Shown here: piece after piece, positions 9,657-19,968 of the stretch
How positions within the stretch are numbered: the first letter of the stretch is position 1
Layout: every line of letters starts with the position of its first letter
Assembly: GCA_003427395.1 (NCBI GenBank)
Contig: BFEA01000024.1
Coordinates: 1,607,717 to 1,630,415, forward strand
Length of the DNA stretch: 22,699 bases
DNA from: Chara braunii
Taxonomy: Eukaryota > Streptophyta > Charophyceae > Charales > Characeae
Direction of reading: 5' to 3'
Program-made: the position numbers and the translations under genes
Notes under the pieces: model-generated
What the model was told of the DNA's origin: nothing
What the model saw: the letters and a program-made list of their open reading frames with translations, nothing else
Databases searched by the model: none

Positions 9657-12600
9657 TCATTTCTCCTGAGATAGCCAAGCCAAGAAGGAAAGGTTTCCTT
9701 CTGGAGAGATCGAGATCCAATTGGCACATTTACCCCAGGTCTGTGAAAACCAATACCGCCCTTTGCGAGGGTGAAGGCGAGAGACCTGCCAATCCTCTCT
9801 AATAGTTTGCTGGAGTAGATTTTTAATCAGCGCTATTTGGCTATGCATGCTAGGCCTATCTTGTTTAAAAGTAGCTCTATTGCGTGACTTCCACAAGGCT
9901 TCCATTATAGCGTCGCGGCAAGCCAGTGCCACATATGGCCAGCCTGTCGAAAAATCAGAGTCAGCGTGGGATAGGCCGTAAAGCGACCATTCTTGAGACC
10001 ATCAGAAGTTGTCACCAACTATACCTTTCCACCTTTCCTCCCAGATTTGTACCGAGTACGAGCAATACAGCCAGATATGGGAGGTTGTATCCCATCCCCA
10101 GTGACAACGAGCACATTGCTTGCTAATGTCCATTCCCTTGGAATTCGACCATATTGCTGACGGGGTCACCAACAACATTTGCAGCCAGATCAGGCTGGCC
10201 TGCTTCTGGGTAACCATCAGTTTTAAGACCCTCCATAAACCAAATAAATCAATATTACCCAGAACAAAGCCTGGCTCTTTCGCCAGCCTCAACTTTCTGT
10301 AGCAGTAACCACATGTTGCTTCTTAATTGTTGACCGCAACACTTGGACTCCGAGCTTGGTGTTGAAGCTTATTACTGGTGAGAACGCATCTGGGCTGGTC
10401 ACGCCCTTCCATCCACACAAGAGAGGTTCAATCTGTATACGTGTAGCATCGTCTGTAATAAGTATAGCCTTCTCCTCTTTAACAGAGGGTTTCAGTCTTA
10501 CTTTGCATTCTAGCAGCCCTACTGTAGTCTCCACTACCCGGTCTTCTATGTACTTTATGGTTTGCATTGCTGAAGGCAAAAGACCGCGAGTCCACACTTT
10601 AACCCTCATGCCTTGGGGAGTTCTGGTCCCATTACCTTTAGTACCTCCCGCCTGTCATCCGGGTCACACACCCACACCCCCAAGGTATACTCCCTTAAGG
10701 CTAGAAGGAGGCTTTGCCAGAAAGCTGGTATGCTGTTGAGAAGGCTTTCGTAATTCCCTTTTGCATTTCGTAGGCGGGGCAACTTTAGTCTGAGCTGGAT
10801 TTCTGACAACCATGTGTCTGCCCCTTCGTCCCACATGTCTCATACATGTACCACGCCCTTTTCTATCCATGTTCTCCCAAACGAGCCGGGACTACCATCT
10901 GCCTTGTAGGCAGAGTCATCCGCCTTCTTGATAAACTCATTTTCAAACAGAATCTGATTGAGTACTTCCCTTCTAGTGGTCGGAGGTAGCTAGACATGAG
11001 GGAACAGTTTGTGCCAGGCATAAAAAATGTTACGCCAGACTCGTGATTTGGGTCTTCGAGCAGTAAAGGACCGAATGAAGCAGTAGGTCCACACGTCTGC
11101 TGGTCTTGTTAGTGACTACTTTTTTGCCAGAGAAAACTTCGCTAGGTGAACCCACAGTTTGGATCTGGAGCCAAGGACCGCTGCAACGACCCATTTGGAA
11201 AGGAGGGCCAAATTCTGTTGAATAGGATCTAGAATGCCTAGGCCCCCTTGCAGCCTGGATACAACCACCAAATCCTTTGCTACTTTCCAAATAAACCTTG
11301 TTGTGATGAGGCCGCAAGCTTCCACATGAAGCGAGTTGTGTCTCTCTTGATACGACTATGGACCCCTTCTCCCAGCAGATTGACCGATAGTAGTGGGAAC
11401 CATAACACTGAAAGGGCCGCTGAAGTTAAAACCAATGCCCTACCAAAGAGTGATAGCTTGAAATTGTGTGCCCATCCGACAATTCGTGCAACGACTTTAT
11501 CTGCCAATATAGCATCTTGAGTTTTTGCACGGTCTGACAGGGAGACCTGCACACCGAAGAAACGATCCGAAGCATTAGTAGGGACCTGCTTTAAGCCCCA
11601 AGTCACACTAAAAACCCGGGAGGGAGGTAAAAAACATATTCATTTTTCTCAATTAATGGAGGCCTCAGAAATATCACAGTACGAGTCTATGATTGTGCGT
11701 AGTTCTTGAAGTGCGACTGGGTTATTATCGCAGGCGACTGTTAAGTCGTCAACTAAGACTCCCTCCATCCATTCCAATTGGAGGGTAAGCTTTAAACCCA
11801 TCACCGTGGGGTTACATCTAATATTGTCCAGCACGATCTCAAGTTGTAGAGAAACAGAAGGGGGGCGAGGGGGCATCCTTGCCTCTAAGAGCGTGTCAAC
11901 CTAAATTCTTCAGAAAGTCTACCGTTATCAATTACGACCGAGGAGGCCTGTTCATAACTAGCGCTAACCCAGATGCGAAAGTCGGGGCCAAAGCCCATAC
12001 TTTTCAGGGTGGTGTGGACAAAGTTCCACCCCACCTTGTCGTATGTCTTCTCCATATCTAAACGGAGGATTGCAACATAAAAAAAAAAAAAATTCCAGAA
12101 TTAAATAATCATTCTATAATAAAATTACATTCTAAATTTTAAATTTTTATTCCATCTTAAAAAATATCATTCCAATTTTAAAATTTTTCGTCTTACTTAA
12201 AAACTTTTCTTCCAAAAATGAGGTATCCCTTCTTATTTAAATTGCATGCTAGAGATGAAATGAAAGTCTGGATGAGTTTATGAAGTACTTTAATTGGACT
12301 GTTATTCTAAGTAAGGATTTTCAGTCATAAATAGGTTAATCCAATCCAAATTAGAAGATATTTGTTGTAATAAAATGGAAGTTTAATTAACAATTTTTAT
12401 AAAATCGTCCAAACTTTCATTATATATTGAACAAATAGATGTAGTTGGAAGGGAAAGCTCATATTTGCATTGAAACTTATCAAATAAAACTGAAATTTTT
12501 AAAATTGGACGAACATTGAAATTATAATTTATAAATATGAAGGATTTTTTTGTTTTTTTTTCCTTACTTATTATTTCAAAGGCTTGAATCGTTGATAAAA

Positions 12601-14320
12601 TATTTTCAAAGATAGATCATCCTTTGACGAAAGCACCTTGTTCCCAACCGATCCGAGAGGAGCTTAGCCAGGTGGATAACCAAGGTTTTGGCAAATAACT
12701 TATATGTCACATTGAGAATAGAGATAAACCTCCAGTTTCGAACTTTTCATTTATCTCATTTTTATGCATTAGGGATATCATCCCTTGAGTGAAAACTTTT
12801 GAAAATTTGTATGTAGTGAGGGCTTGGTTGTAGATTTCGCATAAGAACGGGGCAAAACCCCCGCATGTGGCTAGGAAGAATTCGACTGGGAGGCCATCTA
12901 ACCCTGGACATTTGCCCTTTGCCATAGCTTTGGCTGCCTGGAGGATTTCAACTTCGTTCATGGGTCTATCAAATTCCTCGGTCGCTGCTCGTGAGGCAAC
13001 CTTCACAGAGAAATCTCAAAAATATGATGAATCAGACAAATCTAGTTGAGGAGGGTCCAATGGGCGACGAGTTGTCACAATGTCCCTAAAATAGTATAAA
13101 GCATAGAAGCACATCCGAGTTGTCTCTACTGCTAGCGGGGCTAAAATGTCAAATGGGTGTGCTAGTTCTCTAATAAGAGACTTAGATTGTCTAATTAAGA
13201 GAGCTCGAAATGTCAACTTGGTCATCTTATCATATCCAATAATATTTATAAGTTGCAGGAACTGTAACCATTCCGCTTGTTTTTGGATTTCTAAGGCTTC
13301 CAATTGGGCCAACACATCCCTGCGGATCTTTGACCAGTGGTAGTCCGAAAAGGGGTCTTTGCCCATGTCAGTTTCTGCTTGGGAGATTGATTTGAGAAGG
13401 GTCCTTTCTTTCCAATTTTTACGAGTTGCCTTCATTCTGAAGAAAGTAATTAAATTTTATCTCACAATAGTTATTCCAGTGTCCGCCCATTGAAGAGAGT
13501 CCTGGAAAAGGTCCTTAGTCTCCCCCCATTTCTCTATATGGGACTGGAAACGGTGGTCGGTGACGGTCAATTAACTCTTTTGCTATAATATCAAATGTTA
13601 CTGGGTGATTGTCTGATATAGATGCAGCCGTCACGTCACACAACGTACTCCGGTTCCAGGGGGTGTCCCGGACCATGAAGAAATCTAATTTTTTTCTGGG
13701 ACTGTGTGGGGGGGGTTGGGGGGGGGGGGGAACCATGTGAATCCATTTTCCAAGGGGTTGAAAATTCTAAACACATCGGTCGGATTCAAAGATTCGCAAA
13801 AAAAAACAAGTTTGAGTGAGTCCGTCCTAAGAGGGGTGGATGATACAGCATTCAGGCCAAGATTCAGAACCGCGTTCCAATCTCCCCTGATAATCAGATT
13901 TTTTGAATCTGGAATCGCTCTAGCCAGATTTTCGAAGAACTTGATTCGATCGGAATAGTAAACTGGGGCATAGATTGTCATAACAACCCAGTCCTCGTCC
14001 TCTATTGTAAACTTGAGCCAGGCCCAACGACCCTCATGATTGGCATAAGAGTCGAGAATGTCGATTTCCAGATCTTTAGCGACCAGAATTGCTACACCCC
14101 CCTTCGTACCGATTGCGGGGGACCATATCTGTGGTCCCTCCCACCAACGTTGAATCTCCACTAATTTGTTGAAATTAAGCTTCGTTTCTTGGATACATGT
14201 TATTTGGACGTTTTCGGTATGGAGCCACGATTTAAAGCGTAGCTTCTTCAATTTCTTTGATGTATCTCCAAAGCCTCAGACATTCCAAGTCAGAACTTTG
14301 ATTCTACTTGGTAGAACCAT
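9657..14320 (-). pseudogene. LINE ORF2: endonuclease, reverse transcriptase, zinc-binding domain
   Basis: Starts at the ATG at 14320 (TCAATGGTT on the - strand), which overlaps the end of ORF1. Domains in order: an apurinic-type endonuclease with TWNV (about 14290), QETKL (about 14190), YAPV, GDWNAV (about 13880) and SDNHPV (about 13605); a linker region; then reverse transcriptase with KCPGLDGLPVEFF (about 12905), EQGAFVKG (about 12630), LDMEKTYDKVGW (motif A, about 12060), and VDDLTVA (the YxDD-like box, about 11750); GGLGILDP (about 11235); and a CCHC-type zinc-binding motif CARCHWGWDTTSHIWLYC (about 10110-10060). The end is WLSQEK at 9657. Breaks: TGA at 14276-14278 and 12617-12619, a frameshift at the G/C homopolymer near 13708-13731, frameshifts near 12720, 12655 and 11880, others further on, and the AT-rich insertion at 12077-12531. 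Confidence 0.85.
12077..12531. other. AT-rich insertion inside LINE reverse transcriptase
   Basis: On the - strand, the reverse transcriptase reads to KNPSYL (codons ending near 12532), then about 455 bp of very AT-rich DNA follows, and the protein resumes at VAILRLDMEK (from 12076). In relatives these two pieces are nearly adjacent. The insert carries a 14-base A run at its left end (+ strand) and loose ATTCYA/TTTAAA units at about 12092-12215. On the - strand a frame of about 55 codons ends in DDFIKIVN, with no family recognised. No GT...AG splice signals or clear target duplication were seen. It may be a small AT-rich transposon or captured organelle DNA. Confidence 0.7.
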
Positions 14321-14740
14321 TGACTGAACCTTTGCAACAAACTTTTGGATACGGCCTGTCGAGATCTTCTTCCCCTGAGAGTTCTTGTCCTTCGTCCGAT
14401 GGGTCTGTTTTTCCTGTGGCTGAGGGGGTAGCCCCCGTCCCATTTATTTTTTTAATAAAAGCTTCGAAAGAAAATCACTCAGCTGCATCTGTATGATATA
14501 ACCAATCCGATACATCCTTGGCAGACAGAGCATCGGGTAGGGAAATGTCTCTCAGGGTATCCGAATTTGTATTAAAAAAAACAAGAGAGAGATATCCAGT
14601 AGATATTCTGATCACGTAGACACTCCATGTCAGCAGTGTCAGCTTGAAGGTCAGGTTTTCTCCCATCCTCACATCGGGTATTACTCTCCTCTGCACTCAC
14701 TCAAGGGGGATGAGATTACCCAATTTATTGAGTTTTTTTT
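14304..14740 (-). pseudogene. LINE ORF1 C-terminal part
   Basis: A frame directly upstream of ORF2, in the place of the LINE nucleic-acid-binding (gag-like) protein. Visible pieces are LNKLGNLIPLE, VQRRVIPDVRMGENLTF and ISLPDALSAKDVSDWLYHT, then an acidic tail ending SVNGSTK with TAG at 14304-14306. TGA stops at 14697-14699 and 14475-14477 break an otherwise continuous frame. The stop region overlaps the ORF2 start at 14320 by 17 bases in a different frame. I do not see a zinc knuckle, and the N-terminal part is not found. The call rests mainly on position and the continuous frame. Confidence 0.55.
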
Positions 14741-14750
14741 TAGGCTTAGG

Positions 14751-16122
14751 TGTTGCTCAGTCTCTATTTGTCTCGTCTAGAGAAGTAGGAATTTTGTGAC
14801 AGTCCACTCAGCTCCAGTCAGGATGGGGGAATATTCAGCGTCCTCCATCCCTCTGTCAACAAATGAGAAGGGACACATAAATAACATTTTAAAACCACCA
14901 TTACTTGGCCAAGCTATTGGTCGTGGGCCTTCCCCGTTAACTCACTGGGGCCTGCGGGGCTCGACCAAGGGAAGGCCCGGTCGTTGCTGAATGTCCAGGC
15001 TCCGTGCTTCCAGGCATGACACACACGGGGTCGGCCCGAATACCCTTACAAGGGTATTTGTGCGCATTTTTGCATCTTGCAGAAGATGCATCTTTGATGA
15101 TATTCGAGAAATAGTCTCATTTTTGTGTAGCCATAACCAACTCTCAGAAGTTGGGAATGACAAGCGTGCCTATGATTAGATTAGTAAGTGTGTGGGCGTG
15201 CACTTCGAGGGCACACGTTGACTTAGCTAGGTGAAGGATCAGTACAAGTGACGAGCCCACTCAAACAATACAACCTAGGGAGAAGTTAGAATCTTGGGTA
15301 AAATTGCGCGAACCCCAACCTCCCGCACACTGACGGAGTCACGGTCAACTTGAAGCGGCGAGGCTACCTATTGAAACCATGATCCGAAATAATTCTTTCG
15401 AGAGGGGGCATTTGGGTCTGCATTGCGTGGAGTATGTAAGTATTTAAGTTAGCCGTATTTTTGTCGATGATAAAAATCACCAACAACCTTAGTTAGAATG
15501 GCGTAAACAAGGCGCGACTACGCAAAAGTCGCAGTTCCCCGACAGGGTATTAGTAAAAAGCCCATTTCTTTGGGGAAATAGCGGATGGGACGAGCCAAAC
15601 TCCACGACGGAAAGACAATTTGGTGATGTGTGTGGTTGCAGTGAGTGAGGCGGACCACGTGGGGCAGCGGGTGCAATGTGTAACAACCGTAGGAGTAGTC
15701 GATAAGCCAAGGTGCAACCTTTGGTATAAGCTGGCAGGTCTAGGCCCTGGGCGGATACATTTTATAAGGATATATGGGCCTGCCACAACCAGCCATAGGC
15801 ATAGCACAATAGGTTACGACCTTGGACTTTCAAGCTACGGATTCAGGGATTGAGGCAGCTGCTGGCGACGAATGGAGTTGCGGAGCGCAGGAGGAGAAGT
15901 CGAGGGGTTGAGGGTCCTGCAGGACTATCCCCCTTGACTTTTGCAGTCTGTCCCGAGCGAGGGCCTGACTGGCAGGACTGAGGGAGTACCAATGGGTCCC
16001 TCCTTCCCCTCCTCATCATATTTTTTCTTCGTTTTTTTAGTTTTTTTTTTCCATTATTTTTATTTAGTTTTGTTTCATTTGGTCCGGGCCCAATACCGGT
16101 TCTGGGACCAAGAGTGGAACCG
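14751..16122. other. No gene recognised; hairpin-bearing DNA
   Basis: No protein is supported. It may include the 5' part of the LINE. Notable pieces are a dyad GGGCCTTCCC/GGGAAGGCCC (about 14927-14981), a row of three short hairpins (separate entry), a 12-bp palindrome GTCCTGCAGGAC (about 15914-15925) and a T-rich tract at 16020-16078 that could be the A-tail of a small retroposon on the - strand. Confidence 0.45.
15041..15155. repeat. Row of three short hairpins
   Basis: Three perfect small dyads in 115 bp: AATACCCTT/AAGGGTATT with a 2-base loop, TGCATCTT/AAGATGCA with loop GCAG, and CCAACT/AGTTGG with a 6-base loop. Function unknown. Confidence 0.7.
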
Positions 16123-16195
16123 ATAAGCTTAGCTCATTAGGTACACCTGTAAATTGTTGAAGAGGAGGCTCGAGTTCGAATCTAGATACCCTCAA
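16123..16195 (+). pseudogene. tRNA-like segment with Pol III A and B boxes
   Basis: TAGCTCATTAGG at 16130-16141 fits the A box consensus, and GTTCGAATC at 16174-16182 fits the B box. They are 44 bases apart, the spacing in a true tRNA (positions 8 and 52). The T arm can pair at four of five positions around the loop TTCGAAT. The acceptor (ATAAGCT against TACCCTC) and D stem do not pair, so this is not a working tRNA. It is better read as a tRNA pseudogene or the head of a tRNA-derived SINE. Confidence 0.6.
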
Positions 16196-16275
16196 ACGAA
16201 GGGGATATAATCACCCCGACTTATCCGGGATCGGTCAGTTCACTGATGATACCTTGAGGCCATGGGTAGTGGCCA

Positions 16276-16325
16276 GTCCCTCGGGACATCTGTTAAAGTT
16301 GAAACGGTACGAAGAAGATTAGCAT
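16276..16325 (+). pseudogene. U6 snRNA-like 5' fragment
   Basis: Strong likeness to the first half of spliceosomal U6 snRNA. It begins with a 5' stem-loop GTCCCTCGGGAC and continues through the ACATC block, TTAAA and AACGGTAC to AGAAGATTAGCAT, one of the most conserved stretches in U6. Compared with the plant U6 I know, 28 of 35 bases match after the stem-loop, with no gaps. The ACAGAGA box reads ACGAAGA, so the key residues for 5' splice site recognition are altered. Likeness fades after 16325 and the U4-pairing and 3' stem parts are missing or unrecognisable. No upstream TATA or USE element of plant U6 genes is seen. I read it as a truncated pseudogene or as part of a composite retroposon with the tRNA-like segment 80 bp upstream. 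Confidence 0.7.
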
Positions 16326-16849
16326 AGTACCGGATGCTCTACACTGCCATAAACATCCCTGAATGGATCGGCGTGAGGAGGGAGGCCAAGTACGTTCGTT
16401 GGGAGCAGAGGACAACCTACTTAAGGTGGAAGGCACACTCTCCCGCGGATGATTTTTCCGTGAGGTACGCTGTTGGGCTTTCAAAACACGTAGCGTTGAT
16501 TGACGTGGGCTGCGCTAACCTCGGAACGAAGTCGAAGACGAAGGGATACGGCGAAGATGAGGAAGGAGGAGTGAGGAGGTGGAGAAAGCGTGGATCTCGT
16601 CCGTCACTTAAAGGATTAGAGTGAAGTGAGAGGTGATTTTGAGGTTCTCGGCTGTAGCAAACTCAATGGTGCGATCATAACCCATGACCGGGGTGTGGTT
16701 TCAATAGCGTGGAGATTTGGAGCTGCGCATGGGCAGGGAAGTGCGGATAGAGTTGGCATCGAGCAGGCGTAGCAGGAGGTAAAAATGGAAAAGGAAAATA
16801 GTAGGAGAGGGAATGCGCATACCAGGCTGCTATTCAATCGTGTATCTAC
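16326..16849. other. No gene recognised
   Basis: A + frame of 96 codons at 16334-16624 is basic and acidic by turns and matches no family I know. Nothing else is seen. Confidence 0.4.
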
Positions 16850-17310
16850 TCATGATCTAGAGGCACGTTCATTCTCATGTTGCGCATTTGGTGCATAATG
16901 GAGCCAAGCCACTAGCCGCAGACCTCTCTGCTCGACATCACGATAGTTGCCCCGATCCTGGCGATAGTCTTCATCACGATCGTCATCGTGAGTAGTAATT
17001 GTTGCCTGGCTAGCAGCCCACCATCCGGTGCTCGTCGGAACCCTTCTAGCCGTCACCCTCTCGGTGTTGCTATCGTGGTAGTTGTCGACATCGAGATTGT
17101 GGTCTCCATGTTGCTCGGCCCAAGAACAGGCAGTCGGCATTTTCCACGGACGTATCTTCACATTTTCTAGCAGAAGATTCATTCCGATTTTGCTCGGTAT
17201 ATCGAAGGCCGTAGCTTGTTCTTCGAAAGCATCATAATCATCTCCACCTGGGCGTTCGGCGTGGTTGTGCTCTCGTTCGGCAAAGTGCAATTGTTTTTGT
17301 TCACGTGTGT
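16850..17310 (-). CDS. Unrecognised open frame, possibly an exon or repeat fragment
   Basis: An unbroken frame of about 150 codons enters from the TG/CA microsatellite on its upstream side and ends at 16850. The product is rich in Asp, His, Asn and Arg, with pieces such as FDIPSKIGMNLLLENVKIRPW and a run of HDDDRDEDYRQDRGNYRD. I recognise no domain and see no start codon outside the microsatellite. The DNA under KIGMNLLLEN resembles DNA at about 1624-1657, where the - strand frame reads KLRMNLPLEH; this suggests a shared repeat family and not a unique host gene. Confidence that it is coding is low. Confidence 0.25.
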
Positions 17311-17343
17311 GTAGTGTGTGTATGTGTGTGTGTGTGTGCGTGT

Positions 17344-17392
<49 letters not shown>

Positions 17393-17702
17393 NNNNNNNN
17401 NNNNNNNNNNNNNNNNNNNNNNNNNNNNNNNNNNNNNNNNNNNNNNNNNNNNNNNNNNNNNNNNNNNNNNNNNNNNNNNNNNNNNNNNNNNNNNNNNNNN
17501 NNNNNNNNNNNNNNNNNNNNNNNNNNNNNNNNNNNNNNNNNNNNNNNNNNNNNNNNNNNNNNNNNNNNNNNNNNNNNNNNNNNNNNNNNNNNNNNNNNNN
17601 NNNNNNNNNNNNNNNNNNNNNNNNNNNNNNNNNNNNNNNNNNNNNNNNNNNNNNNNNNNNNNNNNNNNNNNNNNNNNNNNNNNNNNNNNNNNNNNNNNNT
17701 GT

Positions 17703-17790
<88 letters not shown>
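17304..17790. repeat. TG and GA microsatellites around an assembly gap
   Basis: TG repeats run from about 17304 to 17392, then N from 17393 to 17699 (307 bases), then TG to 17726 and GA to 17789. The gap most likely hides more of the same repeat. Reading frames spanning the N run have no meaning. Confidence 0.95.
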
Positions 17791-17791
<1 letters not shown>

Positions 17792-19044
17792 TACTGGAAC
17801 AGGCAACGCGGGGTAAACCAAAAGTCGAGCTACGGTGCTAAACTGCTCCAAGTAGGCCAATTTTGGTAAACAAAACAGGCAATGAGGGTCGAACCGTGAG
17901 GCGAACTGCGGAGAGGAGACTTACCTGTTCGTCGGTGCGCTGCTCACCTTATCAAAGCGAGTAAGTCCTCTCTGTCACTCTGCATGCATGACTGTTCTTA
18001 GTAGGTGGAGTAAATTGTGTGGCTAATTCGTTAGCGGACGAGACTCTATCCTGCTGTTGTTAACGAGCAGTGCATTGTTAGTATGGTGCTACACAACGAT
18101 GCTACGGTTTGATTTTTCGTCACATGGTTTTTACTCTCCTAGGTCCTCAAGGCTGGGGTCACTGTGTTTGTGGCCTCTAGGCCAAGTTACTGTTGTGCTA
18201 TCAACTTCTGCTATTTGTTATGCAATTCGCTTCGAGAGTGGTTGTGCGGTTGTGGTTGTTATTCGAGTGCTCAAACTTGTAGACAGTTCGACGGACTGTT
18301 ACTAGGATCTGAGACTGAGGTGACGTACTGTAGTAAAGGAAAACGATTGTGTGAGTTGCCGCTACTGAGGGTGCCAGACATCTGTTACTAGGGGGCATGT
18401 GAGACAACTATTGGTGAGGTGACAGGGGCTACTACTACTATTACCGTGACTACTGATTGATTTGGGAAGGGGTTGTTGTTGCTGCTGTCGAATGCCCTAG
18501 TTCGAACGACAACATTGCGGCTACGACCATGTTATTGCTGTCAGCCTGGGTTTCAAGTGATGCGGCAGACCTTTTACTGCAGCAGGCTGACTCTGATTTA
18601 GGCAGGCTTCAAATTAAAGGGTTGTTGGTGGATCGTTATTTTGCGTCCGGACCGTAATCGGATCCTGCGTTTCTGGCCACCATTGCAAGCCCCTCAGGAA
18701 ATTGAAGACAACAAGACCCTCTCCTGCGAGTTGAGTCTGTCCCTCTCTTGTATCTCGAGTGATGGAACCCCCTCCTTCTGCCCTTCTTACTCTAAGTCTA
18801 GTCTAAGGTTATGAGAGGAAGGCGGCGGGCGGGATTGCAGCAACACGACTTTGTGGGAGGTCTACCCACCAACTGCGGGAGCTCTGCCAGAGTCCATACA
18901 GGGTTCTGGAGGCAGGGAACATTCATGTATAAGTTCGTTTACACGTGCGATCCCTTCCCTTAAACTGAGAGGTGATTAATGGACCCTTTATTTTCCACCG
19001 AATATATAACGAATCATTTTTGTATAACACATAATTACGCACAT
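17791..19044. other. No gene recognised
   Basis: No protein or RNA gene is supported. A small perfect hairpin GCTAA-TTCG-TTAGC lies near 18021-18034. Short trinucleotide runs (CTA, TTG) occur at 18430-18490. From about 18990 the DNA turns AT-rich and leads into the satellite. Confidence 0.5.
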
Positions 19045-19968
19045 TATATCCCAAGGTGTTTTCGAAATTTCGTTACCGAATTACACTTGGGGGTTTTCGG
19101 GATTTACTTTGAGTTGTTATCGAGCTATATCCGGAGGTGTTTTTGGGATTTCGTTACCGAATTACACTTCGGGATTTTCGAGATTTACTTTGAGTTATTG
19201 ACGAGTTATATCCCGAGTTTTTTTTCGGGATTTCGTTACCGAATTACACTTCGGGATTTTCGAGGCTTACTTTGAGTTGTTAGTGAATTATATCTCGAGG
19301 CGTTTTCGGGATTTCGTTACCGAATTACACTTCGGAATTTTCAGGATTTACTTAGAGTTGTTAGCGAGTTATATCCCGAGGTGTTTTCGGGGTTTCATTA
19401 CCGAATTACACTTCGGGATTTTCAAGATTTACTTACAGTTGTCAGTGGGTTATATCCCGAGGTGTTTTCGGGATTTCGTTACCGAATTACACTTCGGGAT
19501 TTTCAGGATTTACTGAGAGTTGTTAGTGAGTTATGTCCCGAAGTGTTTTCAAGATTTCGTTACCGAATTACACTTCGGGATTTTTAGGATCTACTTAGAG
19601 CTGTTAGTGACTTATATCCCGAGGTGTTTTCAGGATTTCGTTACCGAATTACACTTCGGGATTTTCGGGATTTACTTAGAGTTGTTAGCGAGTTATAACC
19701 CGAGGTGTTTTCGGGATTTCGTTACCGAATTACACTTCGGGATTTTCGGGATTTACTTAGAGTTGTTAGCGAGTTATATCCCGAGGTGTTTTCGGGATTT
19801 CGTTACCGAATTACACTTCGGGATTTTTAAGATTTACTTAGAGTTGTTAGCGAGTTATATCCCGAGGTGTTTTCAGAATTTCATTACCGAATTACACTTC
19901 GGGATTTTCGGGATTTGCTGAGAGTTGTTAGTGAGTTATATCCCGAGGTGTTTTCGGGATTTCGTTAC
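19045..19968 (+). repeat. 81-bp satellite array, first block
   Basis: About eleven tandem units. CGTTACCGAATTACAC starts units at 19152, 19234 and 19315, and the next unit's CATTACC starts at 19396, giving 81-bp spacing (82 once). Each unit holds several short dyads: ATCCCGA/TCGGGAT around a 7-base spacer, and CCGAA/TTCGG. As 81 is 27 codons, two + frames stay open across units; one repeats DFVTELHFGIF, the other GFRYRITLRDF. The first unit or two are diverged, as expected at an array edge. Confidence 0.95.

Larger units (their letters stand above)
9097..14750 (-). mobile_element. L1-type LINE retrotransposon, degenerate, - strand
   Basis: A non-LTR retrotransposon that would copy itself by target-primed reverse transcription. 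Reading the - strand from right to left: the end of ORF1, an ORF1/ORF2 overlap, ORF2 (endonuclease, reverse transcriptase, zinc-binding domain), about 0.55 kb of 3' untranslated DNA, and a (TAA)n-type tail at 9099-9121. The 3' end is placed on that tail. The 5' end is not found: ORF1 sequence is recognisable to about 14740, and I see no target duplication. Stops, frameshifts and an AT-rich insertion make it inactive. Confidence 0.85.

Noticed and set aside
16123-16195. A working tRNA gene
   Set aside because: Acceptor and D stems do not pair, although the internal promoter boxes are well formed.
17265-17860. Long open frames across the N gap and microsatellites on both strands
   Set aside because: They consist of N translated as unknown residues and of dinucleotide repeats, which lack stops by their nature. 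Only the part at 16850-17310 is kept, at low confidence.
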